Below, piece after piece: positions 20,344 to 27,897 of a stretch of DNA of 27,897 nucleotides. Position numbers and translations under genes: made by a program. Below the pieces are notes generated by a model. The model had not been told where the DNA came from, made no database searches, and was given only the letters and a program-made list of their open reading frames with translations. Origin of the DNA: JBOGGX01 sp050744245 (GTDB lineage: Bacteria > Actinomycetota > Acidimicrobiia > Acidimicrobiales > JBOGGX01); contig JBOGGX010000082.1 of assembly GCA_050744245.1 (NCBI GenBank), forward strand, positions 1 to 27,897, read 5' to 3'. How positions within the stretch are numbered: the stretch's first letter is position 1; the number at the start of each line of letters is the position of its first letter.

Positions 20344-21777
20344 ATGGCCGGAACGAATCGTGGACCGCGCATCTCGCGTCGGGTGTTCATGCAGGGGTTG
20401 GGAGCGGCGACCATCCTGGCCGCCTGCGGCTCGCAGGGCGACGACGCCGCAGTCCCGGAGGAGCCCACCGTGCCGGTGGGCGAGACGCCGACCGAGACCA
20501 CCTTCCAGGACCCGCAGAGCCAGCTCTCCGGCGACCTCAGGATCCTGCTGTGGAGCCACTTCGTGCCCCAGCACGACACCTGGTTCGATCCGTTCGCCCA
20601 GGAGTGGGGCCGGATGGCCGGGGTCAACGTCACCGTCGACCACATCAACAACGCCGAGATCCCCGGCCGGATCGCGGCCGAGATCGCGGCCGGCGAGGGC
20701 CACGACGTCATCCAGTACATCGCGCCGCTGGCGCAGTTCGAGCCGAGCGTGCTCGACCTCCGCGACCTCACCGAGGAGGCCGTCAACCGCTTCGGCGAGC
20801 AGACCGAGCTGTGCGTCAAGTCGAGCTTCAACCCCAACACCGAGAAGTTCTACGCCTACAGCCCGAGCTGGGTGCCCGACCCGGGCGACTACCGCAAGAG
20901 CCTCTGGGAGCAGGTCGACATGCCCGACGGACCGTCCACATGGGACGATCTGTTGGAGGGCGGCACCCGGATCAAGGATGAGCTCGGGGTCCAGCTCGGC
21001 ATCGGGCTGTCGCAGGAGATCGACTCCAACATGGCTGCCCGGGCCCTGATCTGGTCGTTCGGCGGCTCGATCCAGGACGAGAACGAGAACGTCGTCATCA
21101 ACTCCCCCGAGGTGGTCGCCGCGGTCGAGTTCATGGCCGACCTCTACCGAAACACGATGACCGAGGAGGTGTTCGCATGGAACGCGGCCTCCAACAACCA
21201 GGGCCTCATCGCCGGCGGGCTCTCCTACATCGTGAACTCCATCTCGGCCTGGCGGACGGCCCAGGAGGTCAACCCGACGGTGGCCGACGACATCTTCTTC
21301 GTGCCCGCGCTCGAGGGCCCGTCCGCACGGCTGTCGGCCCAGCACGTCATGTACAACTGGATCATCCCGACCCATGCGGCCAACCCGGACGCGGCCCAGG
21401 AGTTCCTGCTCCACTACACGCTCAACTTCGACCATGCCAGCTTCAACTCGCGCCTCTACGACTTCCCCGCCTTCGTCGACCGGGTGCCCAACCTCAACGC
21501 CTGGCTGGCCGAGGATCCCTTCGGGGCCAACCCGCCGGACAAGCTCGCGTTGCTGAACATCGACGACGCCCTGCAGTGGACGGCCAACATCGGCCACCCG
21601 GGCCCGGCCAACCCGGCCGTGGGCGAGGTGTTCAACACGTTCGTCGTCTCGAACATGATGGCCAAGGCCGCCCGCGGTGAGGCCACCCCCGAACAGGCGG
21701 TGCAGGACGCCGAGCGCGAGATCGAGACGATCTTCGAGAAGTGGCGGCGCCAGGGCCTGGTCGGCGGCGGTCAGTGA
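20344..21777 (+). CDS. ABC importer substrate-binding lipoprotein (family 1, Tat-exported)
   Basis: A 477-residue extracellular solute-binding protein that delivers substrate to the importer encoded by the next three genes. The signal is of Tat type: SRRVFM (residues 11-16), then a short hydrophobic stretch and the lipobox LAAC, with Cys28 as lipid anchor. The Tat route suggests folding before export. The body has LRILLWSHFVPQHDTWFDPF, GHDVIQYIAPLAQFEPSVLD and a late ANPDAAQEFLLHYTLNFDH, as in CUT1-type binding proteins. The ATG at 20344 has GGGGGAG upstream. Its stop overlaps the ATPase GTG start (GTGA). The ligand, probably a sugar or polyol, is not certain. Confidence 0.92.
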   Translation: MAGTNRGPRISRRVFMQGLGAATILAACGSQGDDAAVPEEPTVPVGETPTETTFQDPQSQLSGDLRILLWSHFVPQHDTWFDPFAQEWGRMAGVNVTVDHINNAEIPGRIAAEIAAGEGHDVIQYIAPLAQFEPSVLDLRDLTEEAVNRFGEQTELCVKSSFNPNTEKFYAYSPSWVPDPGDYRKSLWEQVDMPDGPSTWDDLLEGGTRIKDELGVQLGIGLSQEIDSNMAARALIWSFGGSIQDENENVVINSPEVVAAVEFMADLYRNTMTEEVFAWNAASNNQGLIAGGLSYIVNSISAWRTAQEVNPTVADDIFFVPALEGPSARLSAQHVMYNWIIPTHAANPDAAQEFLLHYTLNFDHASFNSRLYDFPAFVDRVPNLNAWLAEDPFGANPPDKLALLNIDDALQWTANIGHPGPANPAVGEVFNTFVVSNMMAKAARGEATPEQAVQDAEREIETIFEKWRRQGLVGGGQ

Positions 21778-22856
21778 GTGAGCCCGGAGGGCGAGCGAAC
21801 CATGAACACCGACTCCTGGCCGTCGAGGTCCGCGAGCTGACCAAGCGGTTCCCGAAGAGCGACCGGGCCGCGGTCGACGGGGTCAGCCTGGCCACCGAGG
21901 AGGGCGAGTTCCTGGTCCTCCTCGGACCGTCCGGGTGCGGCAAGACCACCCTCCTGCGCATGATCGCCGGGCTCGAACAGCCGACCAGCGGCGATGTCCT
22001 CATCGGCGGCAACGTGGTGAACGGTCTCCCGCCGCGCGCCAGACGCATCGCCATGGTGTTCCAGAGCTACGCCCTGTACCCGCACAAGACCGTGCTCCAG
22101 AACATCACCTTCCCGCTCAGGGCGGCCAAGCTCGGGCCCGAGGCCAGGCAGGCCAAGGCCAGGTGGGCGGCCGAGCTGCTCGGGATCGACCAACTCCTGG
22201 CGCGCCGACCCCGCCATCTCTCCGGCGGCGAGCGCCAGCGGGTGGCGCTGGCCCGGGCGCTGGTTCGCGAACCGAGCGTGTTCCTGCTCGACGAACCGCT
22301 CTCGAACCTCGACGCCAAGCTGCGAGCGTCGGCCCGCACCGACCTGCGCGACTTCCAGCAACGGGTGGGGACGACGACGATCTACGTCACCCACGACCAG
22401 GTCGAGGCGATGGGGATGGGCGACCGCATCGTCGTCATGTACCAGGGCCGGGTGCGCCAGCTCGGCCCGCCGGCCGACGTGTACGAGTACCCGGCCGACA
22501 CCTTCGTGGCCACGTTTCTCGGGTCGCCGCCCATGAACCTGATCCCCCGCGACGACGCCATCGTGGGTTTCCGCCCGGAGACCGTGCTGCCGGCCGAGGC
22601 CCTCGGAGGGCGACTCGACGGGCACAGGGTCCTCACCATGGACGTCCACCGGATCGAATACCTCAGCGGTGATCGTCACCTGTACGGCGTGGTCACCGGG
22701 CTGGGTGAACCGACGATGGCGATCATCCGGCTGCCGGCCACGGTGCTCACGCCCATCGAGGCCGACGCCGCCCGCGACTTCGTCGTGCCCGAGCGGAAGC
22801 TCAGGTTCTTCGACCCGGAGACCGAGACGGCGGGCCAACCCGTGCCGGTCGGCTGA
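21774..22856 (+). CDS. ABC importer ATP-binding protein (MalK/UgpC type)
   Basis: A 360-residue ATPase energising the adjacent permeases. Walker A is LLGPSGCGKTT, the Q-loop AMVFQSYALYPHKTVLQNIT, the signature HLSGGERQRVALARALVREP, Walker B VFLLDEPLSNLDAKLR and the H-loop YVTHDQVEAMGMGDRI. The C-terminal TOBE-like domain (from about residue 240, FLGSPPMNLIPRDDAIVGFR) is shorter than in many MalK proteins. It ends VPERKLRFFDPETE, the LHxFDPxT motif. The GTG at 21774 overlaps the binding-protein TGA, indicating coupled translation. It is a full intact copy, unlike the ATPase tail at 14551. Confidence 0.94.
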   Translation: MSEPGGRANHEHRLLAVEVRELTKRFPKSDRAAVDGVSLATEEGEFLVLLGPSGCGKTTLLRMIAGLEQPTSGDVLIGGNVVNGLPPRARRIAMVFQSYALYPHKTVLQNITFPLRAAKLGPEARQAKARWAAELLGIDQLLARRPRHLSGGERQRVALARALVREPSVFLLDEPLSNLDAKLRASARTDLRDFQQRVGTTTIYVTHDQVEAMGMGDRIVVMYQGRVRQLGPPADVYEYPADTFVATFLGSPPMNLIPRDDAIVGFRPETVLPAEALGGRLDGHRVLTMDVHRIEYLSGDRHLYGVVTGLGEPTMAIIRLPATVLTPIEADAARDFVVPERKLRFFDPETETAGQPVPVG

Positions 22857-22859
22857 CCC

Positions 22860-23810
22860 GTGGTCACGACCACACCGCCCCGGGCCGCGACGTCGGCGAC
22901 GTCAGCCGCGTCGACCCCCCGGCGGACCCTGGCCGACCGGGAAGGCTTCCTTGGCGCGGTGTTCATCGCCCCGGCCGTCGTGTACATCGTCGCGCTGGTG
23001 GCCTTCCCGTTCTTCCTGGCCATCGCCTTCTCCCTGAGCGACGTGACCGTGGGCGACTTCAGCTTCGACTTCGTCGGCCTGCGCAACTTCGGCGACATCC
23101 TGGGCGATCCGGTCTTCCGCCGGGCCTTCCTCAACACGCTGCTGTTCACGTTCGTGTCGATGGTCCTGATCCTCGTCATCGCCCGGATCCTGGCCACCGT
23201 CCTGACCGCAGACTTCCGGGGCAAACGGATCGTGCGCTTCTTCATCCTGCTGCCCTGGGTGACCCCGGTGGCGTTGTCGACCATCACCTGGCTCGGCCTG
23301 CTCGACTCGCTCTTCAGCCCGATCGACTGGATCCTGCGCGAGCTCGCGCTCCTGCCGCCGGGGGGGCACGCGTTCTACCTCGGCAAGCCGGGGCTGGCGA
23401 TGGGCTCGGTGATCGCGGTGCACGTCTGGCGCATCGTGCCGCTGGCGACCGTGATCATCATGGCCGGGCTGAGCGCCATCCCGGAGGAGATCAACGACGC
23501 GGCCCACGTCGACGGCGCCGGCTTCTGGCGCCGGCAGCTCGAGATCAGCACCCCGCTCACCCTGCCGGTCACCGCGGTGGCCGCCCTGTTCGGTGCCATC
23601 CTCACGTTCACCGACCTGGCCGTGGTCCGGGTGCTCACCCGGGGCCAGCCCGTCCACTCGACCGAGGTCCTGGCGTCGTGGGCCTTCAACAAGGGCATCG
23701 AGGGCGGCGACCTGGCCCAGGGCGCGGCCATCGCGCTCTTCCTGTTCCCGCTGCTGCTGGTGGCGGCCGTGCTCATCCTGCGGGCCGTCCGGCGGATGGA
23801 GGTCCTGTGA
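22860..23810 (+). CDS. ABC importer permease (MalF type)
   Basis: A 316-residue CUT1 permease with about six helices. After a Thr/Ala-rich cytoplasmic N-terminus comes GAVFIAPAVVYIVALVAFPF, the first helix. The next regions are FRRAFLNTLLFTFVSMVLIL and RIVRFFILLPWVTPVALSTI. The EAA loop that docks on the ATPase is EEINDAAHVDGAGFWRRQLE followed by ISTPLTLP. A GTG at 22860 follows the ATPase stop by 3 bp. The stop overlaps the next permease start (GTGA). It pairs with the second permease to form the channel. Confidence 0.94.
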   Translation: MVTTTPPRAATSATSAASTPRRTLADREGFLGAVFIAPAVVYIVALVAFPFFLAIAFSLSDVTVGDFSFDFVGLRNFGDILGDPVFRRAFLNTLLFTFVSMVLILVIARILATVLTADFRGKRIVRFFILLPWVTPVALSTITWLGLLDSLFSPIDWILRELALLPPGGHAFYLGKPGLAMGSVIAVHVWRIVPLATVIIMAGLSAIPEEINDAAHVDGAGFWRRQLEISTPLTLPVTAVAALFGAILTFTDLAVVRVLTRGQPVHSTEVLASWAFNKGIEGGDLAQGAAIALFLFPLLLVAAVLILRAVRRMEVL

Positions 23811-24712
23811 AGGGCGGGGTCGACGTCGACATCACCGATGCCGGCTCGGTCGAACGGTTGCGGCGCAAGGCCATTACCCGCCACGTGTTCGGTCGGATCG
23901 GCATCTACTCGGTCGCCGTGTTCGCGGCGCTGGTCGCCGCATTCCCGTTCACCTGGGGCTTCATCACCGCCTTCAAGCAGGACCCGGACTTTTACAACGT
24001 GGCCAGCAACCCGTTCCTCTGGAACCTGCCCCCGACGACCGAGAGCGTGCGCTACATCTTCGAACAGACGCAGTTCCTGACCTTCGCCGCCAACACCCTG
24101 CTGGTCGGCGGGCTCGTGGTGCTCATCACCCTGGTGGTCGCCTTGCCCGCGGCGTATTCCCTGGCCCGCCTCGACGTGCGCTGGGCCGGCCCGCTCGGCA
24201 TCGCCATCTTCCTCGTCTACCTGGTGCCGCCGTCGCTGCTGTTCATCTCGCTGTCGAAGGTGGTCGCCGAGCTCGGCCTGCAGGACTCCAAGTGGTCGCT
24301 GGTGGTGATCCACCCGACCATCACCATCCCGGTGTCGGTCTGGCTGCTGGTCGGGTTCTTCAAGGGGGTGCCCCGCGACATCGAGGAACAGGCGATGGTC
24401 GACGGCTTCAGCCGGCTCGCCGCCTTCGTGCGGGTCGGCGTTCCGCTGGTCGTCCCCGGCGTCATCGCCGTGGTGGTGTTCGCGTTCACCCTGTCGACCA
24501 GCGAGTTCATCTACGCCCTGGCCTTCGTCTCGGCCACGGCGGAGAAGACGGTCAGCGTCGGGGTGCCCACCGAGCTGGTCAGGGGTGACGTGTTCTTCTG
24601 GCAGGAGCTCCAGGCCGCCGCCATCCTGGTCGCGGTGCCGATCGCCTTCGTCTTCAGCCTGTTCCTCGACCGGTTCATCTCGGGCTTCACCATGGGCGCG
24701 GTGAAGGGCTGA
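23807..24712 (+). CDS. ABC importer permease (MalG type)
   Basis: A 301-residue partner permease. The first helix is YSVAVFAALVAAFPFTWGFI. The conserved periplasmic/membrane part is FAANTLLVGGLVVLITLVVA and ALPAAYSLARLDVRW. The EAA loop is RDIEEQAMVDGFSRLAAFVR, and the end LFLDRFISGFTMGAVKG is the normal MalG-type tail. This intact tail gives a standard for the remnant at 11645-11855. The GTG at 23807 overlaps the TGA of the first permease. The operon ends here; no sugar-processing gene follows, so the substrate stays open. Confidence 0.94.
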   Translation: MKGGVDVDITDAGSVERLRRKAITRHVFGRIGIYSVAVFAALVAAFPFTWGFITAFKQDPDFYNVASNPFLWNLPPTTESVRYIFEQTQFLTFAANTLLVGGLVVLITLVVALPAAYSLARLDVRWAGPLGIAIFLVYLVPPSLLFISLSKVVAELGLQDSKWSLVVIHPTITIPVSVWLLVGFFKGVPRDIEEQAMVDGFSRLAAFVRVGVPLVVPGVIAVVVFAFTLSTSEFIYALAFVSATAEKTVSVGVPTELVRGDVFFWQELQAAAILVAVPIAFVFSLFLDRFISGFTMGAVKG

Positions 24713-24773
24713 GGCGAACGCGCCGCGCCGACCATCCGCGACTCGGGCGGGCTCGGCGGCCAGACTGGGCGCC

Positions 24774-25511
24774 ATGAGTTACCAACCCCCGCAGGGTCTG
24801 TTCCCGCCGCCGCCGGGGTCGCCGACGGGGCCGGAGGGACGGCCCGGCCAGCCCGGCCAGCCCGGTCAGCCGGGTCCACCGCCCGGCTACCCGCCGCCGG
24901 GTTACGGTCAACCACCGGCCGGGGGTCCTGCCCCCTACACCGCACCCCCGCCCGCGCCGGCCCGGCCGGCCCAGCCCATCTCGGGTCGCCACCTGGCCTC
25001 GCTGCTCCTCGTGGCCGGCACCGCGTTGCTCGTCCTGGCCGATCTGGTCGCCGCCTTCACCGCCGGCGACGACACGTTCGGCATCGAGTTCGCCGACCGC
25101 CTCTTCCTGCTCGGCGGGGTCGGCGGCGGGTTCCTCTACTCGATCCCGACGATCCTGATGCTGTCGATCCTGGTGATCGCGGCGCTGCGTCTGCGCGAGG
25201 GTTCCACCGGCCCGTTCGACACCGCCATCCTCCTGGGTGCGCTGGTCGCCTCGGCGCTGGTCACGCTGTTCACGCTGCTGGCGCTGTTCGGCTCGTTTGC
25301 GGTCGTCGGGCTCGACCCGAGGTTCGGGTTCATCCTCCTGCTGCTGGGGGCGCTGGTGATCTCGGTCGGCGCCACCTGGTACGCGTTCGGCGAGTTCCAG
25401 ACCAGCCGTCCGGCCCGCCCGGCCCAGCCCACGTACCCGCAGGGCTACCCGCAGGCCTACCAGCCACCCGCCCAGGGCCATCCGCCGTCCGGCTACCCGC
25501 CGCAGGGCTAG
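24774..25511 (+). CDS. Proline-rich N-terminus membrane protein, hypothetical
   Basis: A 245-residue protein. Residues 1-75 are Pro/Gly/Gln-rich with repeated PGQPGQPGQPGPPPGYPPPG-type units. Four hydrophobic helices follow, e.g. LASLLLVAGTALLVLADLVA and SIPTILMLSILVIAALRL. The C-terminus (about 215-245) is again YPQGY/YQPPAQGHPP-rich. Proline-rich tails on four-helix proteins are common in actinobacteria, often membrane- or division-associated, but I do not recognise this family. CAGACT lies 7 nt before the ATG, suggesting a leaderless start. A strong terminator hairpin follows. Confidence 0.82.
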   Translation: MSYQPPQGLFPPPPGSPTGPEGRPGQPGQPGQPGPPPGYPPPGYGQPPAGGPAPYTAPPPAPARPAQPISGRHLASLLLVAGTALLVLADLVAAFTAGDDTFGIEFADRLFLLGGVGGGFLYSIPTILMLSILVIAALRLREGSTGPFDTAILLGALVASALVTLFTLLALFGSFAVVGLDPRFGFILLLLGALVISVGATWYAFGEFQTSRPARPAQPTYPQGYPQAYQPPAQGHPPSGYPPQG

Positions 25512-25544
25512 TTCTTCCAGCACCAGCAGCACCGTTCCTGACGA

Positions 25545-25574
25545 GCTGGCCCCGGGCTTCGGCTCGGGGCCAGC
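25545..25574. terminator. UUCG-capped hairpin terminator between convergent genes
   Basis: GCTGGCCCCG and CGGGGCCAGC pair perfectly, and the inner bases extend the stem to 13 bp (one G-U) closed by a TTCG tetraloop. It lies 33 bp past one stop and 7 bp before the opposing stop, fitting a bidirectional terminator. There is no T-run on either side. Confidence 0.8.
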
Positions 25575-25581
25575 GGTCATC

Positions 25582-26955
25582 TCACCCGTCGACCAGCACC
25601 TGCCACGCGGCGTGGCCCCCGACGAGGTCGGAGACGTCGGCGAACCGACGGGCTCTGAGCAGGCTGGCCGCCACCGAGGATCGGAAGCCGCTGGCGCAGT
25701 AGACGACGGTCGGCCGTTCAGGATCGAGACGGTCGAGCTCCCGTGGCAGGGCGGGCAGCGGGATGACGACCGCGCCGGGAATGATGCCGGCCTCGGTCTC
25801 GGCCGGGCCCCGGACGTCGACGATCGTCAGGTCGTCGACGGTCTGCACCCGGGTCCGCAGCTCGTCGGCCCTGAGCCTCGAGGCGGTGTCGACCCGGTCG
25901 GGATGGGCGGCCATGACCGCCTCCGGTCGGCCCACGTGCCCGACGACCCGGTCGAACCCGACCCGGCCGAGCCTGATCTTGGCCTCGAGCTCGGCCCCCT
26001 GATCGGTGAGCAGCACGACCGGGCGGGTCGGGTCGATCACGTCGCCGGCGAACTCGGCGAAGCGACCGTCGAGGCCGACGTTGATCGACGAACGGAGGTG
26101 GCCGGCGGCGAAGTCCTGCGGGGACCGCGTGTCGAGGACCACCGCCCCCTCGGCCAGGCGATCCTCGAGCTCGGCCCAGTCGAGCGGCGGCGGGTGCTCC
26201 TCGTCGAGCAGCGGCCGGCGCTGCCGGTTCAACTGCGAGTCGACCTCGAAGTACGAGGGCGCGTCGGGTTGGCCCTCGGCGATGGCGGCCACGAAGCTCG
26301 CCTCGTCGCCCAGCCGGAGCGCGTAATTGGTGACGCGCTGCTGGCCGATCGTCGACCACGTCTCGCTCGACAGCGCCCTTCCGCAGGCCGAACCGGAGCC
26401 ATGGGCCGGATAGACCCGGGTGGCGTCGGGCAGGCTGAGCAGCTCGGTCTGGAGCGACCGGTACAGCCGGCTGGCCATCGACGCCGCGCTGGCGCCCGCG
26501 GCGGCGAGCAGGTCGGGTCGGCCGACGTCGCCGACGAACAGGGTGTCGCCGGTGAGGACGGCCCATGGGATGTCGTCGGCCCGCCGCTCGAACACCAGGT
26601 AGCACACCGACTCCGGGGTGTGGCCGGGCGTGGCCCGACATTCGATGGCGACCTCGCCGAGGACCAGCCGTTCGCCGTGGGCCAGATGGCGCACGGGGTA
26701 GTCGGTCTCGGCCGCCTCGCCGTAGCAGATCTCTGCGCCGGTGACCGCGGCCAGCTCGAGGTGGCCGGAGACGAAGTCGGCGTGGAAGTGCGTCTCGAGG
26801 ACATGGGTGATGGTGAGCCCGTTGGCGGCCGCTTCGTCGAGGTACTGCTGGATGTCGCGGCGGGGGTCGACCACGACGGCCGTTCCTGCGCCCGTGTCGC
26901 CCACGAGGTACGACGCCTGCGACAGACAGCCGAGGTAGTACTGCTCGAAGAACAT
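25582..26955 (-). CDS. CstB-like persulfide dioxygenase / rhodanese fusion
   Basis: A 457-residue three-domain sulfur enzyme. Residues 1-~235 are a metallo-beta-lactamase-fold persulfide dioxygenase with THFHADFVSGH (His56, His58, Asp60, His65), ATPGHTPESVCYLV, LTGDTLFVGDVGRPDL and VYPAHGSGSACG. Residues ~260-345 are a rhodanese-like domain without an active Cys (VVLLTDQGAELEAK). The C-terminal ~100 are an active-looking rhodanese, VVYCASGFRSSV, with Cys420. This order matches staphylococcal CstB, which oxidises low-molecular-weight persulfides to thiosulfate. ATG 26955 begins the domain (MFFEQYYLGCLSQASYLVGD); the longer frame upstream runs through the 56-bp repeat. Sulfide detoxification is the likely role. 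Confidence 0.92.
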   Translation of the reverse strand: MFFEQYYLGCLSQASYLVGDTGAGTAVVVDPRRDIQQYLDEAAANGLTITHVLETHFHADFVSGHLELAAVTGAEICYGEAAETDYPVRHLAHGERLVLGEVAIECRATPGHTPESVCYLVFERRADDIPWAVLTGDTLFVGDVGRPDLLAAAGASAASMASRLYRSLQTELLSLPDATRVYPAHGSGSACGRALSSETWSTIGQQRVTNYALRLGDEASFVAAIAEGQPDAPSYFEVDSQLNRQRRPLLDEEHPPPLDWAELEDRLAEGAVVLDTRSPQDFAAGHLRSSINVGLDGRFAEFAGDVIDPTRPVVLLTDQGAELEAKIRLGRVGFDRVVGHVGRPEAVMAAHPDRVDTASRLRADELRTRVQTVDDLTIVDVRGPAETEAGIIPGAVVIPLPALPRELDRLDPERPTVVYCASGFRSSVAASLLRARRFADVSDLVGGHAAWQVLVDG

Positions 26956-26978
26956 GCGGTCTTGAGCGTACGAGCCCC

Positions 26979-27034
26979 ACTCACCTCTGTGACGACTTGC
27001 GCAGGCACGGCCCGCGTACGTCACCTGAGAACGG
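26979..27034 (+). repeat. 56-bp dispersed intergenic repeat, copy 3
   Basis: Starts ACTCACCTCTGTG and ends CACCTGAGAACGG, the same length as 482-537 with 44 of 56 positions equal. It fills the 81-bp gap between the YjbQ stop and the CstB-like start, where a promoter for the latter would be. Confidence 0.7.
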
Positions 27035-27036
27035 GT

Positions 27037-27438
27037 CTACCCGGCGAGGAAACTCAGCCGCAGGTGACGCCGAGGGTTGTCGGCGTTGAGGTCGACGAGC
27101 ACGAGCGACTGCCAGGTGCCGAGCTGCAGGCGTCCGTCGAGCACCGGGACGATCAACGACGGCGCGATCAGGGCGGGCAGGACGTGATCGGCACCGTGGC
27201 CGGGCGATCCATGGTGATGACCGTATCGGTCGTCCCGCGGGAGCAGTCGCTCGAGCGTCGCCACGAGGTCTGGCTCCGAGCCCGCCCCGGTCTCCATCAA
27301 CGCCAGCCCGGCGGTGGCGTGAGGGGCGAACACGTTGAGCAGGCCGTCGCCCCGACCCGAGCAGAACCGGCTGGCGTCCTGGGTGATGTCGGTGACCGGG
27401 CGGCGCCCGGTCTCGATGCGCAGCTCGACGCTCTCCAT
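27037..27438 (-). CDS. YjbQ-family protein (secondary thiamine-phosphate synthase enzyme)
   Basis: A 133-residue UPF0047/YjbQ protein, full length. The conserved core is LLNVFAPHATAGLALMETGA, then DRYGHHHGSPGHGADHVLPA and PVLDGRLQLGTWQSLVLVDL, ending NPRRHLRLSFLAG. The conserved histidines and glutamate form the small pocket of the family. Weak thiamine-phosphate synthase activity is reported for relatives; the physiological role is not settled. The ATG at 27438 faces a divergent gene 55 bp away. The 56-bp repeat lies just downstream, between it and the CstB-like gene. Confidence 0.93.
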   Translation of the reverse strand: MESVELRIETGRRPVTDITQDASRFCSGRGDGLLNVFAPHATAGLALMETGAGSEPDLVATLERLLPRDDRYGHHHGSPGHGADHVLPALIAPSLIVPVLDGRLQLGTWQSLVLVDLNADNPRRHLRLSFLAG

Positions 27439-27478
27439 CCGGTCATGTTGGCGCGAAACCGCCCAAGGGCCGAGCGGC

Positions 27479-27484
27479 TAGCGT
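27479..27484 (+). promoter_or_regulatory. -10 element of the last, partial gene
   Basis: TAGCGT lies 9 nt before the ATG at 27494 and is part of GCTAGC (27477-27482), a short palindrome in the gap shared with YjbQ. No ribosome binding site is evident, so a leaderless or nearly leaderless start is likely. Confidence 0.4.
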
Positions 27485-27493
27485 GGCAGGGTC

Positions 27494-27897
27494 ATGCCCA
27501 GGCGGATCGACGTCGAGCTCACCAGCGAGCGCAACGACGGCACCTGGACCTGGCGCGTTGCCGGGGCCAGGGAACCCAGGGGCGTCCTCGACGGCACCCT
27601 GCTCTATGCCGGGGTCACGGTCGGCGACGTGGTTCGGGCCGAGGCCGAGTTCGACCTCGACGGCATCTCCGTCCTCGCAATCATCCCGCCCAAGGAGACC
27701 CGTTCGGGCGGCGACCGGCTCGAGCTGCTGGCCCCGGCCAACGACGAGCCGCTGGTCAGCGCCACCCTCGCCGGCGGTCGACGCGACCGCGGACGCGAGG
27801 GTGCCGATCGACCCGACCGGCCCGACCGGCCCGATCGCCGACGCGACGGGGCGCGGGACCGCGACCGCAGGCCGGCGGGCGATCGTCCGAGCGGCGG
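27494..27897 (+). CDS. Conserved hypothetical protein, N-terminal part (cut by window end)
   Basis: The ATG at 27494 opens a frame with no stop to the window edge (134 codons). The first ~95 residues, beginning PRRIDVELTSERNDGTWTWR and including AGAREPRGVLDGTLLYAGVT then VGDVVRAEAEFDLDGISV, look like a compact beta-rich domain. Then comes a highly charged, low-complexity Arg/Asp stretch with repeated DRPDRP units (from about residue 98). I associate this N-terminal domain with Acidimicrobiia hypothetical proteins. The Arg/Asp-rich part suggests RNA binding or disorder. Function and full length are unknown. Confidence 0.75.
   Translation, partial: MPRRIDVELTSERNDGTWTWRVAGAREPRGVLDGTLLYAGVTVGDVVRAEAEFDLDGISVLAIIPPKETRSGGDRLELLAPANDEPLVSATLAGGRRDRGREGADRPDRPDRPDRRRDGARDRDRRPAGDRPSG

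Noticed and set aside
1..27897. tRNA, rRNA, CRISPR, transposase or integrase genes
   Set aside because: None found on reading either strand. The TTCGAA-like stretch near 19310 is not part of a cloverleaf, and the repeats lack regular spacers.

Overview
This is about 27.9 kb of very GC-rich bacterial chromosome. I read it as a high-GC actinobacterium, probably of the class Acidimicrobiia. The reasons are extreme G/C at third codon positions, GTG/TTG starts, several starts that look leaderless (TAnnnT 6-9 nt upstream), an actinobacterial type dif site, and two small or partial proteins of a kind I associate with that class. The class assignment is inference. I see no rRNA, tRNA, CRISPR array, transposase, integrase or prophage.

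Left part (1-11.6 kb): mostly intact metabolism. The window opens in the 3' end of gcvT. A divergent ArsR regulator / SRPBCC pair follows, sharing a palindromic operator. Next comes a minus-strand group: HAD hydrolase, MsrA and a DHA2 drug-efflux type MFS protein. Upstream of it is a complete single-chain glycine decarboxylase (gcvP) preceded by a glycine riboswitch. An ABC-2 exporter operon (ATPase plus two permeases) and phenylalanine 4-monooxygenase complete this part. The gaps hold two families of short dispersed repeats: a 43-bp palindrome and a ~56-bp element.

Middle (11.6-19.7 kb): a zone of gene decay around a strong dif (XerCD) candidate at 16576-16603. An intact LacI regulator with a divergent promoter/operator region sits between ruins of a beta-glucoside uptake and hydrolysis locus. 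These are a sugar-binding protein fused to a permease tail, and a frameshifted GH1 beta-glucosidase fused to the tail of a sugar ABC ATPase. An ECF sigma factor, a hemerythrin-like protein and a nitronate monooxygenase also have large internal deletions. Intact genes lie between the ruins: an MFS transporter, a zinc-ribbon protein, an SMP-30 protein and a GNAT. This argues against general sequencing error.

Right part (19.7-27.9 kb): intact again. It holds a YbaK-type deacylase, a complete four-gene CUT1-type ABC importer (Tat lipoprotein, ATPase, two permeases, GTGA overlaps) and a proline-rich membrane protein. A UUCG-capped terminator hairpin is followed by a CstB-like persulfide dioxygenase/rhodanese, a YjbQ protein and the start of a conserved hypothetical protein cut by the window edge.

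The most notable observation is the coincidence of a dif-like terminus site with a cluster of deletion-fused genes. The best regulatory findings are the glycine riboswitch, the ArsR operator and the LacI operator set inside two overlapping divergent promoters.
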